The notes beneath the pieces are model-generated. The model made no database searches. It saw nothing but the letters and a program-made list of their open reading frames with translations, and was not told the origin of the DNA. From contig CAJVXY010000007.1 in the NCBI GenBank assembly GCA_913009895.1, forward strand, positions 1-64,000: a stretch of DNA of 64,000 bases. The letters run 5' to 3'. Shown here piece by piece: positions 8,410-20,068 of this stretch (position 1 is its first letter; each line of letters begins with the position of its first letter). Origin of the DNA: an uncultured Acidiferrobacteraceae bacterium. Lineage in GTDB: Bacteria > Pseudomonadota > Gammaproteobacteria > Acidiferrobacterales > SZUA-150. A program made the position numbers and the translations under genes.

Positions 8410-9102
8410 GTGCATATGACTAAAAGAAAAAAGGCCACCTGGGCCAAGGTAGAGACTGGTAAATATTACCCGGTTGATGAAGCGCTGAATCTTTTAAAAG
8501 AAACGGCCAGTGCCAAGTTCGATGAATCAGTTGATGTTTCCATAAACCTGGGCGTTGATGCACGTAAATCAGATCAAACCGTGCGCGGTGCCACGTTAAT
8601 GCCAAAAGGCACCGGTAAAACAGTTCGCGTAGCAGTATTTGCCCAGGGTGAACAGGCCGATAAGGCCAAGGCAGCCGGTGCAGATATAGTGGGTTTTGAC
8701 GATCTTGCCGAAGATGTGAAAAAAGGCAAAATGGATTTTGATATTGTTATTGCAACGCCGGATGCCATGAAAGTGGTTGGCCAGCTGGGCCAGGTACTGG
8801 GACCGCGCGGCCTTATGCCTAACCCGAAAGTGGGTACGGTAACGCCGGATGCGGCCAAGGCCGTTAAAGATGCCAAAGCGGGCCAGGTGCAATTTCGTAT
8901 TGATAAGGCAGGCATTATTCATTGCTCAATTGGCAAGGCTTCATTCGCAGCAGGTGATCTCAGGGAAAACCTGGAAGCATTACTGGAAGCCCTGCGCAAG
9001 GCCAAACCAGCAAGCGCTAAAGGCACATTTTTTAATAAAATTACAGTTTCAACCACCATGGGGCCTGGTATTTTTATTGATCAGGCCAGCATGAAACTGT
9101 AA
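8410..9102 (+). CDS. rplA: 50S ribosomal protein L1
   Basis: L1 forms the mobile stalk at the E site and represses rplKA translation. The family signature is present: [20 protein letters not shown] and [16 protein letters not shown] place the start at GTG 8410 because AGGAGG at 8395-8400 is 9 bases before it. The ATG at 8416 (TKRKKA) is also possible and gives two fewer residues. A frame open further upstream lies inside rplK and is not real. The protein is 230 residues. Confidence 0.95.
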   Translation: MHMTKRKKATWAKVETGKYYPVDEALNLLKETASAKFDESVDVSINLGVDARKSDQTVRGATLMPKGTGKTVRVAVFAQGEQADKAKAAGADIVGFDDLAEDVKKGKMDFDIVIATPDAMKVVGQLGQVLGPRGLMPNPKVGTVTPDAAKAVKDAKAGQVQFRIDKAGIIHCSIGKASFAAGDLRENLEALLEALRKAKPASAKGTFFNKITVSTTMGPGIFIDQASMKL

Positions 9103-9350
9103 TTAAACAAAGAATCAGATAAAACAGTAATAGTTATCTATTGATAAGTGATTACTACTGTTTTGCTGAAACCGTTTTGACTTGTTTTTAATACATTTTT
9201 TTTAAAAGCAACAAAGCGGAAGTCATAGACCGCAGGTATGCATGGCATTTAATAAGTAGTCGTAAAGATTGCTAACCAGCGTAGACGATTATCCCAATAC
9301 AGGTTTTCCTGAACGGGGGTCATCGCAAGCAATTTAAGGAGGTGGCTCAC
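9103..9350 (+). promoter_or_regulatory. rplJ leader region with long hairpin
   Basis: The 248-base gap between rplA and rplJ holds a hairpin with a perfect 9-bp outer stem (AAAACAGTA at 9121-9129 with TACTGTTTT at 9156-9164) and an inner TTATC-TATT-GATAA loop. The rest of the leader ends in a strong AAGGAGG. In E. coli this interval carries the L10(L12)4 binding site that represses rplJL. The same role is likely by position, but I did not match the structure base by base. The hairpin ends in four T and could also attenuate rplKA transcripts. Confidence 0.5.
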
Positions 9351-9875
9351 ATGAGTCTAAATCTGGAACAGAAGAAGGCTGTAGTTGACGAAGTCACTGG
9401 TGAGTTGAAAAACGCCCAGGCGGCAGTTGTCGCTGAATATCGCGGACTGACAGTCGCGCAAATGAGCGAATTACGTCGCAAGGCGTATGACGCCGATGTT
9501 TATTTGCGTGTTGTCAAAAATACCCTGGCCAAACGTGCCGTCGAGGGATCTGATTTTGAATGCATGAAGGACCTGTTTGTTGGTCCCCTGGCATTCGGTA
9601 TTTCTTCAGATCCGGTAGCAGTTGCCAAGGTGTTTGATAGTTTTGCCAAAGATAATGATTTGTTACAAATCAAGGCGGGCGCCATGGCTGGCAAGCTCAT
9701 GGAAGCCGCTGAACTCAAGGCTTTGGCGAAGTTACCAGGCCGTGATGAATTGTTGGCGCAATTGATGGCCACGATGCAGGCACCGGTACAAAAATTTGTT
9801 CAGACGCTTAATGAAGTGCCTGGCAAGTTTGTTCGTACTCTGGCTGCTGTCCGTGACAACAAAGAAGCTGCATGA
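9351..9875 (+). CDS. rplJ: 50S ribosomal protein L10
   Basis: L10 anchors the L7/L12 stalk to 23S rRNA. The 174-residue protein has the N-terminal rRNA-binding domain (AAVVAEYRGLTVAQM, RVVKNTLAKRA) and a C-terminal helix for L12 dimers. The ATG at 9351 is chosen over an in-frame GTG at 9342 because AAGGAGG ends at 9342, leaving an ideal 8-base spacer. It is co-transcribed with rplL 96 bases downstream. Confidence 0.97.
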   Translation: MSLNLEQKKAVVDEVTGELKNAQAAVVAEYRGLTVAQMSELRRKAYDADVYLRVVKNTLAKRAVEGSDFECMKDLFVGPLAFGISSDPVAVAKVFDSFAKDNDLLQIKAGAMAGKLMEAAELKALAKLPGRDELLAQLMATMQAPVQKFVQTLNEVPGKFVRTLAAVRDNKEAA

Positions 9876-9971
9876 TTCTGAACCTGTAATTTAGTTACAT
9901 TTATACTCATATAATTTTTTTTAGTTTTATATTTAAGATAATCTTAAATAAATTCTTTCAGGAGAACCGAA

Positions 9972-10352
9972 ATGGCTGTATCAAAAGATGACATTCTTGA
10001 ATCAATTTCCGGCATGACCGTGTTGGAGCTGTCTGAGCTGATCAAGGATATGGAAGAAAAATTTGGCGTGTCTGCCGCTGCTGCTGTCGCTGCTGCTGCC
10101 CCTGCCGCTGGTGGTGGTGAAGCCGCTGCTGCAGAAGAAAAGGACGAGTTTGATGTTGTCCTGGCAGAGCTTGGTCCTAATAAGGTATCAGTGATTAAAG
10201 CAGTTCGCGCCCTGACCTCACTTGGACTGAAAGAAGCCAAGGAGCTGGTCGAATCAGCACCTGCAACAATTAAGGAAGCTGCTGCCAAGGCTGAAGCCGA
10301 AGACATGAAGAAGAAACTGGAAGAAGCTGGCGCCAAGATCGAGCTTAAGTAA
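9972..10352 (+). CDS. rplL: 50S ribosomal protein L7/L12
   Basis: L7/L12 recruits translational GTPases as stalk dimers. The 126 residues show the dimerising N-domain, an Ala/Gly-rich hinge (about 34-56) and the factor-binding C-domain with KVSVIKAVR and [11 protein letters not shown]. The length is close to the usual 121. CAGGAGA precedes the ATG. Confidence 0.97.
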   Translation: MAVSKDDILESISGMTVLELSELIKDMEEKFGVSAAAAVAAAAPAAGGGEAAAAEEKDEFDVVLAELGPNKVSVIKAVRALTSLGLKEAKELVESAPATIKEAAAKAEAEDMKKKLEEAGAKIELK

Positions 10353-10425
10353 GCATCTTGACGGGGCAATCCTGTCCTGGTTGTTGTGATTTTTTGTGAT
10401 AACAAGCAGGGCATAAACAGGCGAG

Positions 10426-10452
10426 GCTGACAGGTATTCCGTACTTGTCAGC
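10426..10452 (+). promoter_or_regulatory. Hairpin in the rplL-rpoB intergenic region
   Basis: GCTGACA at 10426-10432 pairs perfectly with TGTCAGC at 10446-10452. In E. coli the same interval holds a partial terminator and an RNase III processing site that reduce rpoBC expression relative to ribosomal proteins. A matching role here is inferred from position only. No T run follows. Confidence 0.35.
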
Positions 10453-10548
10453 TTGTGCTTGTCTATTTTTTTAGCGGCATATTGTTTGCCGCAGTGTGTC
10501 TGATCAGAATAATTCTGACCAGTATAGAACAAGAGAGGCTGACGAAGA

Positions 10549-13500
10549 ATGGGTTACTCATTTACCGAGAAAAAGCGCATCCGCAAGAGCTTTGGCAAGC
10601 GGCAAAGCGCAATGCGCGCACCTTATTTACTGAAAATCCAGAAGGACTCGTACAAGAAATTTTTGCAGGCAGATACACCGCCTGAGCAACGTATTGATCA
10701 AGGCTTACAAGCCGCGTTCAAGTCAGTCTTTCCTATCGAGAGTTACAACGGCAATGCCGCACTTGAATTTGTCAGTTATCGGCTTGGCACACCTGCATTT
10801 GACGTTCGCGAATGTCAGCAACGTGGATTAATTTATTCTGCTCCAATTCGGGTACTGGTTCGCCTGGTTGTATTTGAAAAAACAGATTCAGCAGGCACCA
10901 AGTCTGTGCGCGATGTTAAGGAACAAGAAGTTTATCTTGGTGAAATTCCCTTAATGACAGATAACGGTACTTTTGTCATTAATGGCACTGAGCGTGTTGT
11001 TGTTTCACAATTACATCGATCACCAGGTGTTTTCTTTGAACACGATAACGGTAAAACCCATGCCTCGGGCAAGTTGTTATTTTCTGCCCGCGTTATTCCT
11101 TACCGTGGTTCCTGGCTGGATTTTGAATTTGATCCTAAAGATATCCTCAATGTCCGTATTGACCGAAGACGCAAATTACCAGCAACTATTTTGTTGGGTG
11201 CCCTGGGTATGTCTGCGCAGGAAATGTTGTCAGTCTTTTTTGAAGCTGACTCATTCACGATTTCCGAAAAAGAAATCAAGGTCGAACTGGTGCCTGTGCG
11301 TTTACGTGGCCAGCAGTTTGAATTTGATCTAAAAAATGCCAAAGGCGAGGTTGTCATTCCTGAAGGCAAACGCGTCACCGCTCGTTATGTCCGAGAGCTG
11401 GAGAAAACACGTCTCAAGCATTTAATTGTGCCGGCCGAATACCTGCTGGAGCGTTCTTTGGCAGAAGATGTTGTTGATACCGAGACGGGTGAATTATTGG
11501 CCAAGGCCAACGACGTCATTACAGAAGAACTGCTCGAGAGCCTGCTTGCCGCGGGCATTCGCAGATTGAATACTATATATACTAATGACCTGGATGCCGG
11601 TTCATTCATATCTGATACCTTGCGCCTTGACCCAAGCAGTGATGCCCTGGAATCTCAGATTGAAATATACAGAATGATGCGCCCGGGCGAGCCACCAACA
11701 AAAGACGCGGCCCAGGGTTTATTTAACAATCTTTTCTTTACGCCAGATCGTTATGACCTGTCTGCAGTAGGGCGTATGAAATTTAACCGCCGCCTGGATC
11801 GGGATAGTGATGAGGGTGCGGGCATCCTCAGCAAAGAAGATATTGTCGATGTGATGAAACTGCTTATCAGCCTGAAGAATGGCAAGGGCCAGGTGGATGA
11901 TATTGATCACCTCGGCAACCGGCGTGTACGTTCAGTTGGCGAGCTGGTTGAAAACCAGTTTCGTATTGGCCTGGTAAGGGTTGAACGGGCGGTGAAAGAA
12001 CGACTGACCCTGGCAGAGTCTGAGGGCCTGATGCCCCAGGAAATGATAAATGCCAAACCCGTGTCTGCGGTGATCAAGGAATTCTTTGGTTCCAGTCAGC
12101 TATCGCAATTTATGGATCAAACCAACCCGCTGTCAGAAATCACCCACAAACGTCGGGTATCGGCATTGGGCCCTGGTGGTTTAACAAGAGAACGCGCCGG
12201 TTTTGAAGTACGTGACGTGCATCCCACTCACTATGGCCGTGTTTGTCCAATTGAAACACCTGAAGGTCCTAATATCGGATTGATCAATTCACTTGCTGTG
12301 TATGCGCGCACCAATGAGTATGGATTCCTGGAAACACCTTATCGCAAGGTCGAGAAGGGCGCGGTTACAGATCAAATAGACTACCTTTCAGCGATTGAAG
12401 AAGGTAAATATGTTATTGCCCAGGCAAACAGTAATATGGACGCCAAGGGCAAACTAACCGATGAACTGGTGTCCTGTCGTTGTGAAAATGATTTTACCTT
12501 GTCGTTGCCGGCCCAGGTTGAATATATGGATGTGGCGCCATCGCAACTGGTCTCGGTTGCCGCTTCATTAATCCCATTTCTGGAACACGATGATGCTAAC
12601 CGTGCCTTGATGGGCTCCAATATGCAACGCCAGGCGGTACCAACATTACGCAGTGAAAAACCACTGGTTGGTACCGGCATTGAACGAGTCGTTGCCGTGG
12701 ATTCCGGTGTGACAGTGATTGCCAAGCGTGGTGGCCAGGTTGAATCGTGCGATGCCAGTCGTGTTGTTGTCAGGGTTAATGATGACGAGACGGCAACCGG
12801 TGATGTTGGTGTCGACATTTATAACTTAGTCAAGTACACCCGCTCAAACCAGAATACCAATATTAATCAGCGAACCCTGGTCAAGGTTGGTGATGTGGTT
12901 GCCAAGAATGACGTGCTTGCTGATGGTCCTTCAACCGATATGGGCGAGCTGGCGCTCGGGCAAAATGCACTCGTGGCATTTATGCCCTGGAATGGATACA
13001 ACTTTGAGGATTCAATCCTTATCTCCGAGCGGGTCGTCGAACAGGATGTTTACACAACTATCCATATTGAAGATTTAAATACTGTTGCCCGTGACACCAA
13101 ACTGGGTTCGGAAGAAATTACCCGTGACATTCCCAATGTGGGCGAGGCAGCATTGTCCAAGCTCGATGAGTCTGGCATTGTTTATATCGGTGCTGAAGTT
13201 AATGCCGGTGATATCCTGGTGGGCAAAGTCACACCCAAGGGCGAGACACAATTAACGCCTGAAGAAAAATTACTCCGTGCAATCTTTGGTGAGAAGGCAT
13301 CTGATGTTAAAGATACCTCTTTGCGCCTGAAATCAGGCATGACCGGGACGGTTATTGATGTCCAGGTGTTCACCCGTGATGGTGTTGAAAAAGATGCCCG
13401 CGCCAAGGCCAATGAAGAATATGATTTACGACAAGTCCAGAAAGATCTTAATGATCAATTCAGGATTGTTGAAGACGATATCTACGCCCGTCTTGAGTCA

Positions 13501-14628
13501 ATGTTGATTGGCAAGGTTGCCGATGGTGGGCCCAATGGCCTCAAGGCTAACGACAAAATCAGCAAGGATTACCTGATAGAGACTGGTCGCCAGCAGTGGT
13601 TTGATATTCGTATGCATAGCGAAGATGCCAGTAAAGCCATGGAGCAAATCAAGTCTCACTTGCAGCAGCAAAAAGATTTATTTGATGAAAAATTCACAGA
13701 AAAGAAAGTCAAAATAACCACCGGTGATGATTTGGCGCCTGGCGTCCTGAAGATGGTGAAGGTACATGTTGCCGTTAAACGTAGACTGCAACCGGGCGAT
13801 AAAATGGCCGGACGTCATGGTAACAAGGGTGTGATTTCACGCATTGTTCCCGTTGAGGATATGCCTTACACAGAAGATGGAGAGCCGGTTGATGTGGTGC
13901 TTAATCCCCTGGGCGTGCCTTCGCGTATGAACGTGGGCCAGATTCTGGAAACCCATCTTGGCTGGGCGGCCAAAGGTCTAGGCAAGAAAATTGATAAAAT
14001 GCTCAAGGAACAGAAAGCAGTTTCTGATCTTCGGGATTTTCTCGGCAAGGTCTATGATTTTGAGGGTAACGAGTCCGGTATGAAGGAAATGACCGACGAG
14101 GAAATACTCGAGTTATGCCATAACCTTGTTGGCGGCGTGCCGGTGGCAACCCCGGTTTTTGATGGCGCTACTGAAGATGAGATCAAGCGTTTACTGGCAC
14201 TGGCAGACTTGCCGACATCAGGTCAGACCACATTAATTGATGGCCGTACCGGCGAGAAATTTGATCGCCCCGTGACCGTTGGTTACATGTATGTACTCAA
14301 GCTCAATCACCTGGTGGATGACAAAATGCATGCTAGATCAACCGGGCCATACAGCCTGGTGACTCAGCAGCCACTTGGTGGCAAGGCCCAGTTTGGTGGC
14401 CAACGATTTGGTGAAATGGAAGTGTGGGCACTGGAGGCTTATGGTGCCTCTTACACATTGCAGGAGATGCTCACTGTTAAATCGGATGATGTCCAGGGAC
14501 GAACCAAGATGTTTGAGAACATTGTCAAGGGTGATCATCGCATGGAAGCAGGTATGCCGGAATCATTTAACGTCCTGGTTAAGGAAATACGTTCGCTGGG
14601 TATTGATATTGATCTTGAGCAGAACTAG
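10549..14628 (+). CDS. rpoB: DNA-directed RNA polymerase subunit beta
   Basis: The 1359-residue beta subunit forms one pincer of RNA polymerase and binds the growing RNA. The rifampicin pocket at about residues 512-545 ([17 protein letters not shown], then [14 protein letters not shown]) keeps the residues of the sensitive form. The catalytic-side motif [12 protein letters not shown] lies near residue 1084, and the C-terminus has the [14 protein letters not shown] clamp segment. Length and collinearity match the gammaproteobacterial form. It follows rplL by 196 bases and precedes rpoC by 119. Confidence 0.98.
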   Translation: MGYSFTEKKRIRKSFGKRQSAMRAPYLLKIQKDSYKKFLQADTPPEQRIDQGLQAAFKSVFPIESYNGNAALEFVSYRLGTPAFDVRECQQRGLIYSAPIRVLVRLVVFEKTDSAGTKSVRDVKEQEVYLGEIPLMTDNGTFVINGTERVVVSQLHRSPGVFFEHDNGKTHASGKLLFSARVIPYRGSWLDFEFDPKDILNVRIDRRRKLPATILLGALGMSAQEMLSVFFEADSFTISEKEIKVELVPVRLRGQQFEFDLKNAKGEVVIPEGKRVTARYVRELEKTRLKHLIVPAEYLLERSLAEDVVDTETGELLAKANDVITEELLESLLAAGIRRLNTIYTNDLDAGSFISDTLRLDPSSDALESQIEIYRMMRPGEPPTKDAAQGLFNNLFFTPDRYDLSAVGRMKFNRRLDRDSDEGAGILSKEDIVDVMKLLISLKNGKGQVDDIDHLGNRRVRSVGELVENQFRIGLVRVERAVKERLTLAESEGLMPQEMINAKPVSAVIKEFFGSSQLSQFMDQTNPLSEITHKRRVSALGPGGLTRERAGFEVRDVHPTHYGRVCPIETPEGPNIGLINSLAVYARTNEYGFLETPYRKVEKGAVTDQIDYLSAIEEGKYVIAQANSNMDAKGKLTDELVSCRCENDFTLSLPAQVEYMDVAPSQLVSVAASLIPFLEHDDANRALMGSNMQRQAVPTLRSEKPLVGTGIERVVAVDSGVTVIAKRGGQVESCDASRVVVRVNDDETATGDVGVDIYNLVKYTRSNQNTNINQRTLVKVGDVVAKNDVLADGPSTDMGELALGQNALVAFMPWNGYNFEDSILISERVVEQDVYTTIHIEDLNTVARDTKLGSEEITRDIPNVGEAALSKLDESGIVYIGAEVNAGDILVGKVTPKGETQLTPEEKLLRAIFGEKASDVKDTSLRLKSGMTGTVIDVQVFTRDGVEKDARAKANEEYDLRQVQKDLNDQFRIVEDDIYARLESMLIGKVADGGPNGLKANDKISKDYLIETGRQQWFDIRMHSEDASKAMEQIKSHLQQQKDLFDEKFTEKKVKITTGDDLAPGVLKMVKVHVAVKRRLQPGDKMAGRHGNKGVISRIVPVEDMPYTEDGEPVDVVLNPLGVPSRMNVGQILETHLGWAAKGLGKKIDKMLKEQKAVSDLRDFLGKVYDFEGNESGMKEMTDEEILELCHNLVGGVPVATPVFDGATEDEIKRLLALADLPTSGQTTLIDGRTGEKFDRPVTVGYMYVLKLNHLVDDKMHARSTGPYSLVTQQPLGGKAQFGGQRFGEMEVWALEAYGASYTLQEMLTVKSDDVQGRTKMFENIVKGDHRMEAGMPESFNVLVKEIRSLGIDIDLEQN

Positions 14629-14747
14629 CGACAATTAATTGTAAGCGTCGCTAAAGAAATTAAGTGAAATTAATTTATACCGCCGGCACTGGCCGCGGCG
14701 GGTGCAACAGTCAGGCCTGTAACAGTTACTGATTTGAGGAGATAACA

Positions 14748-17700
14748 TTGAAAGATCTGTTTAATCTGTTTAAGCAGCCGGGAAAACCGGATGATTTCGA
14801 TGTAATACGCATTGGATTACCTTCGCCTGAGAAGATTCGTTCCTGGTCTTTTGGTGAGGTTAAAAAACCTGAAACTATTAACTATCGTACCTTTAAGCCG
14901 GAACGTGACGGTTTATTCTGCGCCAAAATTTTTGGGCCGATAAAAGATTACGAATGCCTGTGCGGTAAATACAAGCGTTTGAAACATCGCGGGGTCATCT
15001 GCGAGAAGTGTGGTGTTGAAGTCACTATTTCCAAGGTACGACGTGAGCGTATGGGACATATCGAACTGGCCAGCCCGGTTGCCCATATCTGGTTCCTGAA
15101 ATCGTTACCGTCACGCATGGGCCTGATGCTCGACATGACACTGCGTGAGATTGAACGGGTCCTGTATTTTGAAGGTTATGTTGTTGTTGAGCCAGGTATG
15201 ACACCGCTGGAGCGGGGCATGCTCATGACCGAAGAAGCCTACCTCAATGCTATAGAAGAATACGGCGATGAATTTGATGCGCGCATGGGCGCCGAGGCTG
15301 TTCAGGCGCTGTTAAAGGCCGTTAACCTGGATGAAGAAAGAACGACTTTGCGCGAAGAGCTGGGTGCGACCAAGTCTGAAACCAAGATTAAAAAACTGAC
15401 AAAACGCCTGAAGGTGATTGAAGCCTTTATTAATTCCGGTAACAAACCCCAGTGGATGATTCTTGAAATCCTGCCGGTTTTGCCACCTGAATTACGCCCA
15501 CTGGTACCACTGGATGGCGGACGATTTGCCACCTCTGATTTAAATGATTTGTACCGTCGCGTTATTAACAGGAACAACCGGTTAAAACGTTTACTGGAAC
15601 TTAATGCGCCAGACATCATAGTTCGTAATGAAAAGCGCATGTTGCAGGAAGCAGTCGATGCACTGCTGGACAACGGCCGTCGCGGTAAAGCGATTACCGG
15701 ATCCAACAAACGACAATTAAAATCTCTTGCCGATATGATCAAGGGCAAACAGGGTCGTTTCCGTCAAAATTTACTGGGCAAGCGTGTTGATTACTCTGGC
15801 CGTTCGGTCATTGTGGTTGGTCCAACACTCAGGTTGCACCAGTGCGGGTTGCCAAAACAAATGGCGCTTGAACTATTCAAACCTTTTATTTTCAGCAAGC
15901 TGGAACTGCGCGGACTGGCCACAACCATCAAGGCCGCCAAGAAAATGGTGGAGGCCGCCACCCCGGAAGTCTGGGATGTGCTCGAAGAAGTTATTCGTGA
16001 GCACCCGGTCATGTTAAACCGGGCACCGACATTGCACAGACTGGGCATCCAGGCATTTGAGCCGGTATTGATTGAAGGTAAGGCGATCCAGTTACATCCC
16101 CTGGTTTGTGCTGCCTACAATGCCGACTTCGATGGCGACCAAATGGCTGTCCATATTCCACTTTCACTGGAAGCCCAGCTGGAAGCGCGTACCTTGATGA
16201 TGTCTACCAACAATGTGTTGTCACCAGCAAATGGCGAACCCATTATTGTGCCTTCCCAGGACATCGTGCTTGGTTTGTATTACATGACACGCTCGCGTAT
16301 CAACGCCCAGGGCGAAGGTCACATTTATTCTGATGTGGCAGAAGTGCATCGCGCCTATGAGTCACGCTATGTATCACTACACGCTAGCATAAAAGTTCGT
16401 ATCCGCGAATTCATTCTGGATGAAGATGGCAATACCGAGGAACGCTTTGAGCTGCATGAGACCACTGCCGGTCGTGCACTATTGTCAGAAATATTGCCAA
16501 AAGGCCTGCCGTTTGATGTGTTAGATCGTGAAATGAAGAAAAAGGCAATATCCGAGTTAATTAATATCTGTTATCGCAAGGTTGGCCTCAAGGCCACCGT
16601 AATTTTTGCTGATAAGCTGATGTATACAGGTTTTCGGTATGCTACCCGTGCCGGTATTTCCATTGCTGTCGACGATATGCAAATACCTGCCGAGAAAGCA
16701 GAAATCATGGCTGCATCAGAAGCTGAAGTGAAAAGTATTACCGAGCAATACCAGTCAGGTCTGTTGACCGATGGTGAGCGCTACAACAAGGTTGTAGATA
16801 TCTGGACCCATACCAGTGAGCGTGTAGCCAAATCCATGATGGACTTGATTGGTACCGAAGAAGTTGAGGATGCTGAAGGCAAGATGGTTAAGCAAGATTC
16901 CTTCAACTCTATTTATATGATGGCAGATTCAGGCGCACGTGGTAGCCCCGCCCAGATTCGTCAGCTCGCCGGCATGCGTGGTCTGATGGCGAAACCGGAT
17001 GGCTCAATTATTGAAAACCCGATCACGGCAAATTTCCGTGAAGGCCTGAATGTGTTGCAGTATTTTATTTCCACTCATGGCGCGCGCAAAGGCCTGGCCG
17101 ATACCGCACTCAAGACCGCGAACTCCGGGTATTTAACACGACGCCTGGTGGATGTTTGCCAGGATCTGGTCATCACGAAAGATGATTGTGGTACCAAGGT
17201 CGGTGTCACCAAGTCGGCATTGGTAGAAGGTGGTGAAGTGGTGATCCAGTTACGAGACCGTATCCTCGGTCGTGTGGTTATTGGCGATGTCATTGATCCG
17301 GCCAATAAAAAGAATGTTTTGATGACCGACGGCACATTGCTTGATGAAAGAATGGTGACCTTGCTGGAAGATAATAATATTGACCAGTTAGATGTCCGTT
17401 CGCCGGTCACTTGTGCAACTCGCTTTGGCGTTTGTGCCAAATGTTATGGCCGTGATCTGGGTCGTGGACACCTGATTAACATGGGTGAAGCGGTTGGCGT
17501 CATTGCTGCCCAGAGTATTGGCGAACCTGGCACCCAGTTGACCATGCGTACTTTCCATATTGGTGGTGCCGCATCACGTGCCGCAGCAGTCAGTAATATA
17601 GATGTAAAAACTGCCGGTACGGTCAGGCTCAAGACCGTGAAACTGGTCAAACACGCAAGCGGCCACTCTGTGGTGGTCTCCCGCTCTGGAGAAGTCATTG

Positions 17701-18959
17701 TCCAGGACGAATTTGGCAGAGATCGGGAACGCTACAAGGTACCCTATGGTGCCGCCCTGTCTACAAACGACGGTGACCAGGTCAAAGCTGGCCAGATGAT
17801 TGCTAACTGGGATCCCCATACACACCCGATCATTACCGAGCTGGATGGTATTGTTACTTTTACCGATATTGATGAAGGCGTCACCGTCAATAAACAGACT
17901 GATGATTTAACGGGTTTGTCGACCTATGTGGTTATGGAAGCCAGTGAGCGTCGTAGCAGCAAAGATGCCAAGCCGGTGATTGGTCTTGTCGATAAAAAGG
18001 GGGAAGAAATAATTTTCCCCGGTACCAGCATCCCGGCCAAGTACATGTTACCACCGGGCGCGGTGATTACGGTCGATAATGGGGCCAAGGTAGGTATCGG
18101 TGACGTACTCGCTCGTATACCGCAGGAAGTTTCTAAAACCCGTGATATTACCGGTGGTTTGCCCCGGGTAGCTGAGCTATTCGAGGCACGTAAACCCAAA
18201 GAAGCCGCTATTTTGGCAGAACTTGCCGGTGTTGTGTCTTTCGGTAAAGAGACCAAGGGCAAACAGCGCCTGGTGATTACCGATTCTGACGGGGTCCAGC
18301 ATGAATGGCTGATCCCCAAAATCAGGCACATTAATGTGTTTGAGGGTGAAACTGTTGAACAGGGCGATGTCATTGTCGATGGCGCCTCGGTTGCGGGCGA
18401 TATTCTCAGGTTACTGGGGGTTGAGGCGTTAACCAATTACATTGTTGATGAAATTCAGGATGTGTATCGACTCCAGGGTGTGAAAATCAACGACAAGCAT
18501 ATTGAGGTGATTATTCGCCAAATGTTGCGCAAGGTTGATATTAAAGTACCTGGCGACAGCCGTTTTCTGCCAGGCGAGCAAGTAGAATGGGCCACGCTAC
18601 TGGGTGTAAATGAGGAATTAGAAGCCAAGGGTGAAGAGCCTGCTGAATATGCCCGGATATTGCTGGGCATCACCAAGGCATCCCTGTCCACCGAGTCATT
18701 TATCTCGGCTGCTTCCTTCCAGGAAACCACCCGGGTACTGACTGAGGCCTCGATAAACGGCAAGCGCGACCAGTTACGGGGTTTAAAGGAAAACGTCATT
18801 GTTGGCCGTTTGATCCCGGCGGGTACTGGCCTGGCATATCACCAGGAACGGCGCCGACAGCGTAGCGAAGACCAGCAAGAAGCCCTTGATTTAAAAGAGG
18901 CTTTATCTGGTATGGCGCCACCACCGGAAAACGACGAGGAAGAAGTCGCCAGCGTCTGA
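14748..18959 (+). CDS. rpoC: DNA-directed RNA polymerase subunit beta'
   Basis: The 1403-residue beta' subunit carries the active site. The catalytic loop [12 protein letters not shown] sits near residue 457 with three Asp that hold magnesium. The first zinc site uses Cys 70, 72, 85 and 88, and a second Cys cluster lies near residue 890 ([14 protein letters not shown]). The bridge-helix region [18 protein letters not shown] sequence is present as [14 protein letters not shown]. Translation starts at TTG after GAGGAG. The 119-base gap after rpoB contains small inverted repeats but no T run. Confidence 0.98.
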   Translation: MKDLFNLFKQPGKPDDFDVIRIGLPSPEKIRSWSFGEVKKPETINYRTFKPERDGLFCAKIFGPIKDYECLCGKYKRLKHRGVICEKCGVEVTISKVRRERMGHIELASPVAHIWFLKSLPSRMGLMLDMTLREIERVLYFEGYVVVEPGMTPLERGMLMTEEAYLNAIEEYGDEFDARMGAEAVQALLKAVNLDEERTTLREELGATKSETKIKKLTKRLKVIEAFINSGNKPQWMILEILPVLPPELRPLVPLDGGRFATSDLNDLYRRVINRNNRLKRLLELNAPDIIVRNEKRMLQEAVDALLDNGRRGKAITGSNKRQLKSLADMIKGKQGRFRQNLLGKRVDYSGRSVIVVGPTLRLHQCGLPKQMALELFKPFIFSKLELRGLATTIKAAKKMVEAATPEVWDVLEEVIREHPVMLNRAPTLHRLGIQAFEPVLIEGKAIQLHPLVCAAYNADFDGDQMAVHIPLSLEAQLEARTLMMSTNNVLSPANGEPIIVPSQDIVLGLYYMTRSRINAQGEGHIYSDVAEVHRAYESRYVSLHASIKVRIREFILDEDGNTEERFELHETTAGRALLSEILPKGLPFDVLDREMKKKAISELINICYRKVGLKATVIFADKLMYTGFRYATRAGISIAVDDMQIPAEKAEIMAASEAEVKSITEQYQSGLLTDGERYNKVVDIWTHTSERVAKSMMDLIGTEEVEDAEGKMVKQDSFNSIYMMADSGARGSPAQIRQLAGMRGLMAKPDGSIIENPITANFREGLNVLQYFISTHGARKGLADTALKTANSGYLTRRLVDVCQDLVITKDDCGTKVGVTKSALVEGGEVVIQLRDRILGRVVIGDVIDPANKKNVLMTDGTLLDERMVTLLEDNNIDQLDVRSPVTCATRFGVCAKCYGRDLGRGHLINMGEAVGVIAAQSIGEPGTQLTMRTFHIGGAASRAAAVSNIDVKTAGTVRLKTVKLVKHASGHSVVVSRSGEVIVQDEFGRDRERYKVPYGAALSTNDGDQVKAGQMIANWDPHTHPIITELDGIVTFTDIDEGVTVNKQTDDLTGLSTYVVMEASERRSSKDAKPVIGLVDKKGEEIIFPGTSIPAKYMLPPGAVITVDNGAKVGIGDVLARIPQEVSKTRDITGGLPRVAELFEARKPKEAAILAELAGVVSFGKETKGKQRLVITDSDGVQHEWLIPKIRHINVFEGETVEQGDVIVDGASVAGDILRLLGVEALTNYIVDEIQDVYRLQGVKINDKHIEVIIRQMLRKVDIKVPGDSRFLPGEQVEWATLLGVNEELEAKGEEPAEYARILLGITKASLSTESFISAASFQETTRVLTEASINGKRDQLRGLKENVIVGRLIPAGTGLAYHQERRRQRSEDQQEALDLKEALSGMAPPPENDEEEVASV

Positions 18960-18977
18960 ATGACAGACTGAAATACC

Positions 18978-19006
18978 TTGACACTTAAGGGGTGTGTGCC
19001 TAGTAT
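18978..19006 (+). promoter_or_regulatory. Sigma-70 promoter of the str operon
   Basis: A perfect TTGACA at 18978-18983 and TAGTAT at 19001-19006 are separated by exactly 17 bases. Start of transcription is expected near 19013. The discriminator is GC-rich (CGCGCCCC), the feature of ppGpp-repressed ribosomal promoters. The promoter begins 19 bases after the rpoC stop codon. Confidence 0.75.
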
Positions 19007-19018
19007 CGCGCCCCACCT

Positions 19019-19057
19019 GACAGGCCGGAATGGCTCCGGCCTGTCGTTTTTTGTTTT
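19019..19057 (+). terminator. Strong intrinsic terminator between rpoC and rpsL
   Basis: A perfect 11-bp stem (GACAGGCCGGA at 19019-19029, TCCGGCCTGTC at 19035-19045, 5-base loop) is followed by G and six T, then more T. It would end the rpoBC transcript, but it also lies just downstream of the predicted str promoter, so it may act as an attenuator for rpsL transcription. Confidence 0.85.
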
Positions 19058-19075
19058 TAAAGGCGGAGTGAATTC

Positions 19076-19450
19076 GTGCCAACGATTAACCAACTGGTCA
19101 GAAAACCCCGGAAAAGGGCTGTTAAAAAGTCTACTGTTCCGGCACTGGAAGCAAGTCCCCAAAAAAGAGGGGTTTGCACCCGTGTTTACACGACAACACC
19201 CAAAAAGCCGAACTCGGCTTTGCGTAAAGTTGCCCGTGTTCGCTTGACCAACGGGTTTGAAGTAACCACTTACATTGGTGGTGAAGGCCATAATTTGCAA
19301 GAACACTCCGTGGTACTGATTCGGGGTGGTCGTGTCAAGGATTTGCCCGGTGTGCGATATCACACGGTCCGTGGTTCATTAGATACCTCCGGTGTCGCGG
19401 ATCGTAAGCAAGGGCGCTCTAAATACGGCACCAAACGTCCCAAGTCTTAA
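19076..19450 (+). CDS. rpsL: 30S ribosomal protein S12
   Basis: S12 sits at the decoding centre and controls accuracy. The 124-residue protein starts at GTG ([12 protein letters not shown]). [13 protein letters not shown] with Lys43 and [12 protein letters not shown] with the second conserved Lys are the streptomycin-sensitive forms. It is first in the str operon rpsL-rpsG-fusA-tuf. Confidence 0.98.
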   Translation: MPTINQLVRKPRKRAVKKSTVPALEASPQKRGVCTRVYTTTPKKPNSALRKVARVRLTNGFEVTTYIGGEGHNLQEHSVVLIRGGRVKDLPGVRYHTVRGSLDTSGVADRKQGRSKYGTKRPKS

Positions 19451-19473
19451 ACTGGGGGCGTAGATTTTTTAGT

Positions 19474-19506
19474 CATGCCGCGCCTTAACCGGGCGTGGCA
19501 TTTTAG
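19474..19506 (+). terminator. Hairpin between rpsL and rpsG
   Basis: ATGCCGCGCC and GGGCGTGGCAT can pair around a TTAACC loop, followed by TTTAG. The T tract is short, so it is more likely a partial attenuator or mRNA-stabilising hairpin than a full terminator. Confidence 0.4.
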
Positions 19507-19551
19507 TCCCTAGATTATTTAGATTATTTAGATAATTTAGGGTATTTATAG

Positions 19552-20052
<501 letters not shown>

Positions 20053-20068
20053 TAAAGGAATATGAGTC

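Noticed and set aside
9944..10414. 156-codon open frame on the minus strand opposite rplL
   Set aside because: It is Ser/Ala-rich, has no ribosome site and exists because rplL on the other strand has strong codon bias.
14627..14701. Terminator between rpoB and rpoC
   Set aside because: Inverted repeats are present (GCGAC/GTCGC and CCGCCG/CGGCGG) but no T run follows, and the genes are expected to be co-transcribed.
17924..18436. 170-codon minus-strand frame opposite rpoC
   Set aside because: It has the Ser/Thr/Pro-rich composition of an antisense shadow; rpoC is intact through the region.
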